Source: an uncultured Prevotella sp. (GTDB taxonomy: Bacteria > Bacteroidota > Bacteroidia > Bacteroidales > Bacteroidaceae). From it: a DNA stretch of 32,404 bases. The notes below the pieces were generated by a model. That model saw nothing but the letters and a program-made list of their open reading frames with translations. It did no database searches and had not been told where the DNA came from. Positions 14,716 through 22,544 of this stretch are shown here, one piece after another. Numbering within the stretch: the first letter of the stretch is position 1; each line of letters begins with the position of its first letter. Made by a program: the position numbers and the translations under genes. The stretch lies in assembly GCA_937877595.1 (NCBI GenBank), contig CALFIY010000072.1:1-32404 (forward strand), in the 5' to 3' direction.

Positions 14716-15901
14716 AGGTGAGCATTGCTTTTTTCAGATTTCTTATAACCAGCATGGGAAGCATGACAAATGCTGTCAGCGCCGCCACATGCCACCACGC
14801 ATCGAGCAGCGGAAAGTCGTTGAGTATGCTGATTTGATAAATCATATAATAGTGGCGCAAAGGGAAAAGCCACGCCAGCGACTGCAAAGGACTGTCCATG
14901 CCCATGACGGGAAAAGCGGAGCCTGCCATGGAGAAACTGAGCACCGCCCACAGCGAACAGACACTCATTGACATGCGCAACGAAGGCATCAGTCCGAAAG
15001 CAAAGACTCCAAAACCCTGCGCTGCCAACACCTGCAGCAAAGCAAGCATGACGATACGCATCCAGCCTCCGGGATGGGGGAAATGCAAAATGCCAAACAC
15101 GTAGCAGGAATAGCCCAGCGCTATAGTGAAGAAGATGAGTCCCTGCGGCAGGAGTTTTCCTGTCAGGGCTATCATTATGTTGTTATTAGCCGCTTCAAGC
15201 CACTGCCTGGAACGGTTGAACTTAAGTTCCGTTCCTATGCTGTAGGCCGTGATAAGGAATATGAACAGCATCAGTACGCCAGGCACCAGCGTCGTTGACA
15301 AATAGACATTATAGTCGACGGCAGAATTGGCTATAGGGTGCAAGTCAATGGCTATCGGCTGCAAGAAGGTCTGTATTTGCCGGTCGGTATATCCACGGGC
15401 ACGCATCGTAGCCTGCCCCACTGCCGCAGAGCCGAGTGTACTGATTGTCTTAAGATCACGATAAAGCAGCGCACCGGACGTAATTGACGTCATGGAATAA
15501 TAGAAAGAAATGCGCGGCTGCCTGCTGCTCAGCAAATCGCTTGCAGTACCCTTTGGGATGAAGAGGAAAGCGTATATCTCACCTTGCTGTATGGCCTTGC
15601 GTGCCTCAGAAGCGGAAGGATAGCGCGCCACGACGTGGCTCGTCTGGAAACCGTCCAGACGGCGCACCAGGCTGCGTGAAGTAGAACTGTTGTCAAGGTC
15701 GACTATTCCGATTGGCATTCCCGTGGGTTGTCCTTCATGCATCATAGAGGTGAAGAAGAACGTCGTAAGAAGCGGAAACACCACCATGCAGAAGAAATAC
15801 ATCGGATTGTGACGCAGAATGTCACATTCGCGAAGCGCCACTTGCAGCAGTCTGCTCCAATCCTGCCAGCGCGGAGACGGCTGGCGCCCTGTAGGCTTCA
15901 T
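14699..15901 (-). CDS. ABC-2 type permease, first of a pair
   Basis: The 400-residue protein has the same layout as its neighbour: an N-terminal membrane helix (PMYFFCMVVFPLLTTFFFTS), an outside domain of about 150 residues (PIGIVDLDNSSTSRSLVRRL), and C-terminal helices including VPGVLMLFIFLITAYSIG and GSAFPVMGMDSPLQSLAWLFP. ABC-2 permeases of this type work as dimers with a cytoplasmic ATPase and an HlyD-type adaptor. It begins 18 bases after the HlyD gene and overlaps the next permease. The substrate cannot be told from the sequence. Confidence 0.88.
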   Translation of the reverse strand: MKPTGRQPSPRWQDWSRLLQVALRECDILRHNPMYFFCMVVFPLLTTFFFTSMMHEGQPTGMPIGIVDLDNSSTSRSLVRRLDGFQTSHVVARYPSASEARKAIQQGEIYAFLFIPKGTASDLLSSRQPRISFYYSMTSITSGALLYRDLKTISTLGSAAVGQATMRARGYTDRQIQTFLQPIAIDLHPIANSAVDYNVYLSTTLVPGVLMLFIFLITAYSIGTELKFNRSRQWLEAANNNIMIALTGKLLPQGLIFFTIALGYSCYVFGILHFPHPGGWMRIVMLALLQVLAAQGFGVFAFGLMPSLRMSMSVCSLWAVLSFSMAGSAFPVMGMDSPLQSLAWLFPLRHYYMIYQISILNDFPLLDAWWHVAALTAFVMLPMLVIRNLKKAMLTYVYIP

Positions 15902-15919
15902 GGCAGCAAATCTTATCTC

Positions 15920-16906
15920 CTACTCCTTTATCACCAGCGACATTCCGGGACGCAAGCCCTCCATCGGCTCTGTGGGGCGCGCTTTCACCTCGAATGTCTT
16001 CAAGTCGTACTGTCCGCTGGCTTTTGTTGCCTTCCACACGGCATACGAGCCCTGGTCTTTCATGTAGTAGACCTTCATCTTGACCGTCTTGCCGAAAGCA
16101 GGCACATAGGCGTTGAAGGTGCTGCCGACTGCCATGCCTTTCAGTTGGTCTTCGCGAACATTGAATGTACCCCACATATCTTTCATTACGGCAATAGACA
16201 TAATGGGCGAGCCGGTGCCGACAAGTTCGCCGACCTTAGGATACACTTCGCTGACCTCACCTTCCATCTGGGCTGTCTGAACAGTCTCGTTTATATACGA
16301 ATTGACCTCGTCGACGACACCATTGGCACGCCCGACGAGCGCCGCAGCAGCCATCTTGTCTTCACGCCGTGCGCCATTTACTGCCATATTGTACTGGCTT
16401 TCAGCAGCCTTTGCCTGAGCCTCCATGACCTTGTAGTTGGCGTATGCCTCGTCACGTTTCTGGGCGCTCATCACGCCCTCGTCGTACAGACGCTGCACGC
16501 GCTGATATGACTTTTCGGCTATTTCAAGACCGGCCTTGGCCTGCTGCCAAAGTTGGTAAGCGCCCTGAACCTGCTCCTGACGGGCACCATTCTGAGCCAT
16601 CTGCTCCTGAGCAGAGGCAGCACTCCTGGCGCTTTGCGCCTGCTCCATCTTGGCTCGGACTTCCGGTGCATCAAGAATGGCCAACGTGTCGCCGACTTTC
16701 ACATAGTCGCCCTCCTTGACACGCAGTTCAAGTATACGACCGGGCACTTTGCTTGACACACGATACTCTGTCACTTCTACCTGCCCTTGAATAACTTCCG
16801 GCTCGCGGCCAAAGGCAAAGAAGCCTACTACGGCCACTATGGCTACCACGGCAGCAAAGCCGATTATGGCCATTAGGATATTGTTGTGCTGTGATTTTGC
16901 TGACAT
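15920..16906 (-). CDS. HlyD-family periplasmic adaptor subunit
   Basis: The 328-residue protein has one N-terminal membrane anchor (ILMAIIGFAAVVAIVAVVGF). A biotinyl-lipoyl-like segment follows (VSSKVPGRILELRVKEGDYVKVGD), then a helical hairpin rich in A, Q and E (about 80-190) and a C-terminal beta-barrel (VSEVYPKVGELVGTGSPIMS, VREDQLKGM). It would bridge the inner-membrane permeases to the TolC-type channel encoded just upstream (31 bases). It resembles YbhG/YhiI-type adaptors of ABC exporters. Confidence 0.92.
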   Translation of the reverse strand: MSAKSQHNNILMAIIGFAAVVAIVAVVGFFAFGREPEVIQGQVEVTEYRVSSKVPGRILELRVKEGDYVKVGDTLAILDAPEVRAKMEQAQSARSAASAQEQMAQNGARQEQVQGAYQLWQQAKAGLEIAEKSYQRVQRLYDEGVMSAQKRDEAYANYKVMEAQAKAAESQYNMAVNGARREDKMAAAALVGRANGVVDEVNSYINETVQTAQMEGEVSEVYPKVGELVGTGSPIMSIAVMKDMWGTFNVREDQLKGMAVGSTFNAYVPAFGKTVKMKVYYMKDQGSYAVWKATKASGQYDLKTFEVKARPTEPMEGLRPGMSLVIKE

Positions 16907-16937
16907 ATTTTTTATTACTGATTTTGCAATGAAAAAA

Positions 16938-18365
16938 CTATGGGGCCAAGGTGCCCAGTGCCTTCTGAAGATTTGTTTGCGAGAGTTTAACTTCGATCTC
17001 GGCGTCTATCTTCTGCGACTGAGCCTGAAGCCAGGCCGTCTGCGCTTCCATGACGGTTGTAGAAGAGATTACTCCCTCGCGAAAACCGATGTTTGCCGTG
17101 CGAAGATTTTCCTCGGCCTTGCTGATACTCGTTTCAGCAAGGGCAAGACGCCTCTCCGCCTCACCGACACGGAAACTGCTCTGGTTGACCTGGAGTTCTA
17201 TCTTCTCACGAGCCTCGTCAAGTTCGAGTTCTGCCATGGTGGTTGCGCCCTTAGCCGCACGGACTTTATAGGCTACGTCTCCCCAGTTCCATATCGGCAC
17301 GCGCACCAGTACTCCGACATTCCACGCTCCGGCAAACTTCCTTTCAAAGCCATTGTAGAGATTGGGATTGCTTATCATATAGCCGCCCATGAGAGCCACT
17401 TGCGGTAAATTGCCTGCCCGAAGTATATTGGTGGCCTGGCGGCTGATGTCTACGGTATTTTGCAACATTCGTAACTCCGGGCGGCGGCTTACTGCCGATT
17501 CTACATCGACATTCTCCGCAGAGACTTTGCTGTCAATGCTTACAATATTCTCGTCGGCAAGAACAACATTCTCGTTCATAGGGATTCCGCAGAGTTGGAG
17601 CAGATTCATGCGCGAGAGTGTGAGTCCGTCGTCTACCTTTGCCAGTGTCATCTCGGCCTCATTCACCTTTACGCTGACCGAAAGGCCCTCGCTGCGTGTT
17701 GCCACCCCCTCGGCTATCATCTTCTGGACGTCGGCATCCAGTTTCCTTACAAGTTCAAGATAACTTTTTGCAAGTTTCTGCTTATGGCACAAGGAAACCA
17801 CCTGCCAGTAGGCCTGATCTACAGTGTAAAGCGTCTGTTGCTGTACTGTTTCCGCATTATTGGCTGCCATCTTTACGCCAAGGTCGGCAATACGATTGGC
17901 TGCCACAATACTACCGCCCATGAAAACCGGCTGTACCAACGTCACAGCACCGGCCACGATATTCCTGGAATCTGTGCGGAATGCGTCGGCAATACCACTG
18001 CCGAGCATGTTGAGCATCGGCACTGCTCCCGTCGGGATGGCTCCTGCCAGCGCCGGAGCCTGCGTAGCCAGCAGCGCTCCTGCATAGGTTCCCAGATTGT
18101 TGAGTGCCGACTTCTGGTCGTCATTGAGAATGGAAATCTCACGGCTCGTGTATTCGTAGCCGCCAATGGCACTGACGTGAGGCAAATATTTTGTTCGTGC
18201 CGACTTGCGCAGATTAGCCGCCACTTCCTGCTTGACACGCGAGGCGGTCATCTGCTTATTGCCAGCAATGGCTAATGCTCGACAACTATCGAGGCTCAAC
18301 ACACGCTGAGCCTCCGACGACAGAGTCACACCTGTCAGCAGGATAAGAAATATTATCCTGTTCAT
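16938..18365 (-). CDS. TolC-family outer-membrane efflux channel
   Basis: The 475-residue protein has a signal peptide (MNRIIFLILLTGVTLSSEAQ) and then two outer-membrane-efflux repeats of long helices and short strands. Typical pieces are LSLDSCRALAIAGNKQM at the start, RRPELRMLQNTVDISRQA in the middle and VGVLVRVPIWNWGDVAYKVRAAK before the last helical segment. Length fits the family. It forms the outer-membrane exit of the exporter completed by the HlyD and ABC-2 genes downstream. It follows the coiled-coil gene by 16 bases. Confidence 0.92.
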   Translation of the reverse strand: MNRIIFLILLTGVTLSSEAQRVLSLDSCRALAIAGNKQMTASRVKQEVAANLRKSARTKYLPHVSAIGGYEYTSREISILNDDQKSALNNLGTYAGALLATQAPALAGAIPTGAVPMLNMLGSGIADAFRTDSRNIVAGAVTLVQPVFMGGSIVAANRIADLGVKMAANNAETVQQQTLYTVDQAYWQVVSLCHKQKLAKSYLELVRKLDADVQKMIAEGVATRSEGLSVSVKVNEAEMTLAKVDDGLTLSRMNLLQLCGIPMNENVVLADENIVSIDSKVSAENVDVESAVSRRPELRMLQNTVDISRQATNILRAGNLPQVALMGGYMISNPNLYNGFERKFAGAWNVGVLVRVPIWNWGDVAYKVRAAKGATTMAELELDEAREKIELQVNQSSFRVGEAERRLALAETSISKAEENLRTANIGFREGVISSTTVMEAQTAWLQAQSQKIDAEIEVKLSQTNLQKALGTLAP

Positions 18366-18381
18366 TAGTGATATTACGCTT

Positions 18382-19287
18382 TTATTTCTCCAATTCGATA
18401 GCGCGCGAACCGATTTCGTGGTTGTCTGCTATAACCTGCACGGTATAGCGGCCTGGCATAAGAGTCGTCTGCGGAACAATAACATCCATCATACGCTCCT
18501 GGCCAGTATATTCCACATCCTGTTTTGCAGTATAGGCTACGCTGGTACCGTCGACAGTGCACGTACCACCGCCACCGTCTGTAATTACGCTACCGGAAGG
18601 AGTGAGCACACGCACGTAGATGGTACGTATGCCATTGGCTGCAGTGACATTACGGCTAAGCACAAACTTAACCTTCATTCCTGTGGCCTTCACTGCACCT
18701 ACCGCACCTATCTTATGAGGATGCGTAGTGCGCTCCTTGCCTTTTTTTACCAGCATAACAATGTCGATGTTGGCAGCATTAAGTTGTGCTGCAACAGCAA
18801 CTTTCTCTGAAAGTGATATATTGTCGGAGGCGAGAGCCATGTTCTGCTGATTGCTCTGCTCTAACTCTCCACGCACCCGGTCATTCTCATTCATAAGTTC
18901 CAGATTGACGCGGTTAAGAGAGTCTATCTCCAAAACATAACTGCGAAGCACGGCACGAACCGTGGCGAGTTCTTTCTTCAGACGTGTGATTTCTGCGGCA
19001 TCATTTGCCTTTGTCTGGCGAAGTTCTTCAAGCAACTGCTGCGTACGCTCCTGCTCACGTGTCAGTTGAGCCACGATAGAGTCATTATTGATACGGGTCT
19101 TCATTTCGCTGTACTGGTCAGCAAACTGCTGGTACTCGTTCTCCATCTCCTGCTTCTCAAGAGCAGCAAGTTCCTGCAACTCCTTGTTGTCTTGATCCTG
19201 TGCATTCACTTTGTAGCCCAGATAAGCCACTCCTGCAACAAGCAGCGCAATAATCACTGCCAATACAGGTACGATTTTCTTATTCAT
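18382..19287 (-). CDS. Membrane-anchored coiled-coil protein, first gene of the export operon
   Basis: The 301-residue protein has an N-terminal membrane helix (VPVLAVIIALLVAGVAYLGY) and a long coiled coil (about 32-165, rich in E, Q, L and R, e.g. REQERTQQLLEELRQTK). It ends in a beta-rich domain (about 175-301, e.g. MKVKFVLSRNVTAANGIRTIYVRVLTPSG and GRYTVQVIADNHEIGS). I do not recognise a named family, although similar proteins occur in Bacteroidetes. The length of the coil suggests it spans part of the periplasm. It is read from a strong promoter 42 bases upstream and is 16 bases from the TolC gene, so a link with export is likely, but a direct role in the pump is inference. Confidence 0.75.
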   Translation of the reverse strand: MNKKIVPVLAVIIALLVAGVAYLGYKVNAQDQDNKELQELAALEKQEMENEYQQFADQYSEMKTRINNDSIVAQLTREQERTQQLLEELRQTKANDAAEITRLKKELATVRAVLRSYVLEIDSLNRVNLELMNENDRVRGELEQSNQQNMALASDNISLSEKVAVAAQLNAANIDIVMLVKKGKERTTHPHKIGAVGAVKATGMKVKFVLSRNVTAANGIRTIYVRVLTPSGSVITDGGGGTCTVDGTSVAYTAKQDVEYTGQERMMDVIVPQTTLMPGRYTVQVIADNHEIGSRAIELEK

Positions 19288-19328
19288 AAAAATTTGTCCC
19301 TCTTGTTAAATAATCGACTATTACGGCG

Positions 19329-19361
19329 CAAAGGTAAGACTATTTCGTAAAACGGGCAAAG
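19329..19361 (-). promoter_or_regulatory. Promoter of the five-gene export operon
   Basis: On the minus strand TTTG (19358-19361) is followed after 21 bases by TACCTTTG (19329-19336), a near-perfect Bacteroidetes promoter, 41 bases before the ATG at 19287. It is divergent from the cyd promoter. Confidence 0.8.
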
Positions 19362-19386
19362 TTTTTTCATTTTTTACGCTTATACA

Positions 19387-19417
19387 TTGGTGTTTTAATA
19401 ATATTTTTATACATTTG
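19387..19417 (+). promoter_or_regulatory. Promoter of the cytochrome bd unit
   Basis: TTGG (19387-19390), a one-base variant of TTTG, is followed after 19 bases by TACATTTG (19410-19417), 34 bases before the ATG at 19452. I see no clear Fnr-type dyad next to it. Confidence 0.65.
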
Positions 19418-19451
19418 CCGTGCATAAGCACCGCATAGATAATCTATTTCT

Positions 19452-19667
19452 ATGAAAAAGCACGGTCTGTTCTACAGGATATTCGACCTTTACTACGACG
19501 GATTTCGCCACATGACAATAGGCAAAACCCTATGGCTTGTAATAGCCGTGAAACTTGTCATTATCTTTGCTGTGCTGAGACTTTTCTTCTTTCCAAACTA
19601 TATCAAGGAACATGCTGCATCTGGAGATGAAGCAGAGTTTGTTGCATCCCAAGTGCTGAACAAATAA
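19452..19667 (+). CDS. DUF4492 small membrane protein upstream of cydAB
   Basis: This 71-residue protein has one membrane helix (LWLVIAVKLVIIFAVLRLFFF), an aromatic, basic N-terminal part (MKKHGLFYRIFDLYYDGFRH) and a short acidic tail. It matches the DUF4492 family, which sits in front of cydA in many Bacteroidetes. It starts 17 bases before cydA with its own promoter ahead, so it heads the operon. The E. coli small subunit CydX is also a single-helix protein but lies after cydB and is about half this length. A stabilising or assembly role for the oxidase is an inference from position. Confidence 0.85.
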   Translation: MKKHGLFYRIFDLYYDGFRHMTIGKTLWLVIAVKLVIIFAVLRLFFFPNYIKEHAASGDEAEFVASQVLNK

Positions 19668-19684
19668 TTAAAAACACATATTTT

Positions 19685-21325
19685 ATGACAGACTTGTTTC
19701 TCAACATTGACACCAATGCCATCAACTGGGCAAGAGCGCAGTTTGCACTGACAGCCATATACCACTGGCTGTTCGTACCGCTCACATTAGGGTTGGCAGT
19801 AATCATGGGCATCTGCGAAACAATGTGGTACCGCAAGCGCGACACCTTCTGGCGCGACACAGCGCAGTTCTGGCAGCGACTTTTCGGCATCAATTTCGCC
19901 ATGGGCGTGGCTACGGGAATAATCCTCGAGTTTGAATTTGGCACTAACTGGTCAAATTATTCATGGTTTGTAGGTGATATTTTCGGTGCGCCGCTTGCAA
20001 TAGAAGGCATCGTGGCATTTTTCATGGAGTCTACCTTTGTTGCCGTAATGTTCTTCGGCTGGAAGAAAGTGTCGGCAGGCTTTCATTTGGCATCAACATG
20101 GCTTACAGGAATCGGTGCCACAATCTCCGCGTGGTGGATACTCGTTGCCAATGCGTGGATGCAGTATCCCGTGGGCTGCGAATTCAATCCCGACACGATG
20201 CGCAACGAGATGGTTTCATTTTTTGAAGTTGCCTTGTCGCCTTTTGCTGTAGGGAAATTCTGCCACACGGTAATCTCCGCATGGATTATAGGTGCCGTCT
20301 TTGTCATTGCAGTGTCGAGTTGGTATCTACTGAAGCGGCGCGAGGAGCGTCTCGCAAAGGCCAGCATAAGAATAGCCGCTGTAGTTGGCCTGGTGGCATC
20401 GGTTGGAGCGGCCCTGACTGGCCACGTCAGCGGTCAGCAAGTTGCCAAGGTTCAGCCCATGAAACTTGCAGCAATGGAGGCTTTGTATAATGGCGGCACC
20501 GACCAAGGACTTACTGCCGTGGCGTGGGTCAATCCGTTTAGCCAGCCCGACTATGAGAAACAGGATGCAGCACCGCTGAAAATAGACATGCCCTACGCAC
20601 TGTCAATCATGGCAACCAACGATCCACATGGTTTTGTGCCGGGCATCAACGATTTGCTGAATGGATATACTGCGCCCGACGGACACCGCGAGCCATCCAT
20701 TGAGGAGAAAATAGAGCGCGGGAAGATAGCCATTACAGCACTTGCCGATTACAGGAAAGCGCAGAAAAGCGGCGAGAGCAAAGAAGTCCTGGACAGTCAT
20801 ATTAAAACAATAAAGGAGAACATGCCATATATGGGCTACGGCTACGTGAAAGACAGACACGACATAGTACCTTACATCCCTGTAAACTTCTGGGCTTTCC
20901 GTCTGATGGTCGGGCTGGGATGTCTTTTCATCGTATTCTTCACTGTTATGACCATTCTCTCTTTCAAGATTCCCGTCGTCTCCATAACGGTGCGCCGCCT
21001 GCTTGCCACGTTCGGGCTGCTGCCTGAGACGGAAGCCGACTCCTACAATATCACAGGACTTCCCGCATGGCATTATATTGTTGCCATCGCACTGTTGCCG
21101 CTGGCCTACATTGCTTCTGAGAGCGGATGGCTTGTTGCAGAATTCGGCAGACAGCCGTGGACAATCCAAGACATGCTGCCCACATGGGTGGCTGTGAGCG
21201 ACATAAGTTCCTACGCTGTTGCCATCACTTTCTTCATCTTCCTTTTCCTCTTCACGCTGATGCTTGGCATTGAGATACGCATCATGCTTAAACAGATAAG
21301 CAGAGGACCGGAATACACTAAATAA
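19685..21325 (+). CDS. cydA: Cytochrome bd oxidase subunit I
   Basis: The 546-residue membrane protein is close to the family length. The heme ligands are all visible: the histidine of AIYHWLFVPLTLG (b595), the histidine of GKFCHTVISAW (b558) and the methionine of FRLMVGLG. The quinol loop keeps QPMKLAAMEALYNGG (Lys and Glu as in the E. coli site) and GRQPW. The enzyme oxidises quinol and reduces oxygen to water in the inner membrane with high oxygen affinity. It follows the DUF4492 gene and precedes cydB by 37 bases. Confidence 0.97.
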   Translation: MTDLFLNIDTNAINWARAQFALTAIYHWLFVPLTLGLAVIMGICETMWYRKRDTFWRDTAQFWQRLFGINFAMGVATGIILEFEFGTNWSNYSWFVGDIFGAPLAIEGIVAFFMESTFVAVMFFGWKKVSAGFHLASTWLTGIGATISAWWILVANAWMQYPVGCEFNPDTMRNEMVSFFEVALSPFAVGKFCHTVISAWIIGAVFVIAVSSWYLLKRREERLAKASIRIAAVVGLVASVGAALTGHVSGQQVAKVQPMKLAAMEALYNGGTDQGLTAVAWVNPFSQPDYEKQDAAPLKIDMPYALSIMATNDPHGFVPGINDLLNGYTAPDGHREPSIEEKIERGKIAITALADYRKAQKSGESKEVLDSHIKTIKENMPYMGYGYVKDRHDIVPYIPVNFWAFRLMVGLGCLFIVFFTVMTILSFKIPVVSITVRRLLATFGLLPETEADSYNITGLPAWHYIVAIALLPLAYIASESGWLVAEFGRQPWTIQDMLPTWVAVSDISSYAVAITFFIFLFLFTLMLGIEIRIMLKQISRGPEYTK

Positions 21326-21362
21326 TCTCTTATACCTCATACACCTTATTACATTAATATAT

Positions 21363-22505
21363 ATGACCTACGATTTTCTTCAGCATTATTGGTGGTTTCT
21401 GATATCGCTGCTGGCAGCCCTGCTGGTGTTTCTGCTCTTCGTCCAAGGTGCCAACTCATGCATGCGCTCCCTTGGCTGGACAGAAGAAGGCAAGCAGAAG
21501 GTGATAGCCTCGACAGGACGTAAGTGGGAACTGACATTCACCACGCTCGTAACGTTTGGCGGTGCTTTCTTTGCTGCATTTCCACTATTCTACTCCACTT
21601 CCTTCGGCGGTGCCTACTGGCTTTGGATGATAATTCTCTTCACCTTCGTCCTGCAGGCAGTGAGTTATGAATTCCAGAGCAAGATAAGCCGGGCCACGTC
21701 GGGTCCTCTGGCATGGCTTCGCAATATTATTACTCCTCGCACATTCCATACGTTTCTTATTCTCAACGGTCTTCTTGGTCCGCTGCTTCTTGGCGGTGCC
21801 GTAGCCACTTTCTTCGAGGGTTCCAACTTTATTATCACAAAGGAAAACCTCATCGATGCACAGTCGTTCACGCCTGTTATTTCGCGCTGGGCCAACGCGT
21901 CTCATGGACTTGACGCTCTGTTGAATCCCTGGGTGCTGATATTCGGCCTGGCTGTCATGTTCCTATCGCGCACACTGGGCATACTGTACGTAATTAACAA
22001 TGTCAACGACGAAGACATCCGTTCGCGTGGCTCAGCACGCCTGCTGGGTGCCGCCGTACCTTTTGTGCTGCTGTTTGTCGCCTATCTTATACACCTGCTG
22101 CTGAAGGACGGCTATGCATACGATGCAGCAGGAACAATAGCAACAGAGCCCTACAAGTATCTCCACAATCTGCTGCAGATGTGGTATTTGCCCGTAGTGC
22201 TCCTTGCTGGTGTAGCCATGGTGCTCTATGCTATCATAAAAACGGTAGCGTCGAAGACATATATTAAAGGCATCTGGCCGGCAGGCATAGGCACTGTGCT
22301 TGTCGTCCTGGCCCTGCTGCTTGCCGCAGGATGGAATAACACAGCCTACTATCCGTCAACTGCCGACCTGCAGTCATCGCTGACCATTGTCAATTCGTGC
22401 AGCAGCGAATTCACTCTCAGCACAATGGCCATAGTGAGCCTGCTTATCCCCTTCGTGCTGGCCTACATAGCCTACGCATGGTGGGCTATCGACCGCAAGG
22501 AATGA
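21363..22505 (+). CDS. cydB: Cytochrome bd oxidase subunit II
   Basis: The 380-residue protein has eight or more membrane helices. The family start FLQHYWWFLISLLAALLVF and segments such as GANSCMRSLGW and the final YIAYAWWAIDRKE fit CydB. It forms the heterodimer with CydA and has no heme ligands of its own. It ends 39 bases from the convergent clpB gene; I see no clear hairpin terminator in that gap. Confidence 0.96.
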   Translation: MTYDFLQHYWWFLISLLAALLVFLLFVQGANSCMRSLGWTEEGKQKVIASTGRKWELTFTTLVTFGGAFFAAFPLFYSTSFGGAYWLWMIILFTFVLQAVSYEFQSKISRATSGPLAWLRNIITPRTFHTFLILNGLLGPLLLGGAVATFFEGSNFIITKENLIDAQSFTPVISRWANASHGLDALLNPWVLIFGLAVMFLSRTLGILYVINNVNDEDIRSRGSARLLGAAVPFVLLFVAYLIHLLLKDGYAYDAAGTIATEPYKYLHNLLQMWYLPVVLLAGVAMVLYAIIKTVASKTYIKGIWPAGIGTVLVVLALLLAAGWNNTAYYPSTADLQSSLTIVNSCSSEFTLSTMAIVSLLIPFVLAYIAYAWWAIDRKE

Positions 22506-22544
22506 GGGGATTTCAGCAGACTGTTGCGGTTTTAATCAGTTTGT

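Noticed and set aside
22506..22544. Terminator between cydB and clpB
   Set aside because: The 39-base gap has no convincing stem with a T run; I could not support a call.
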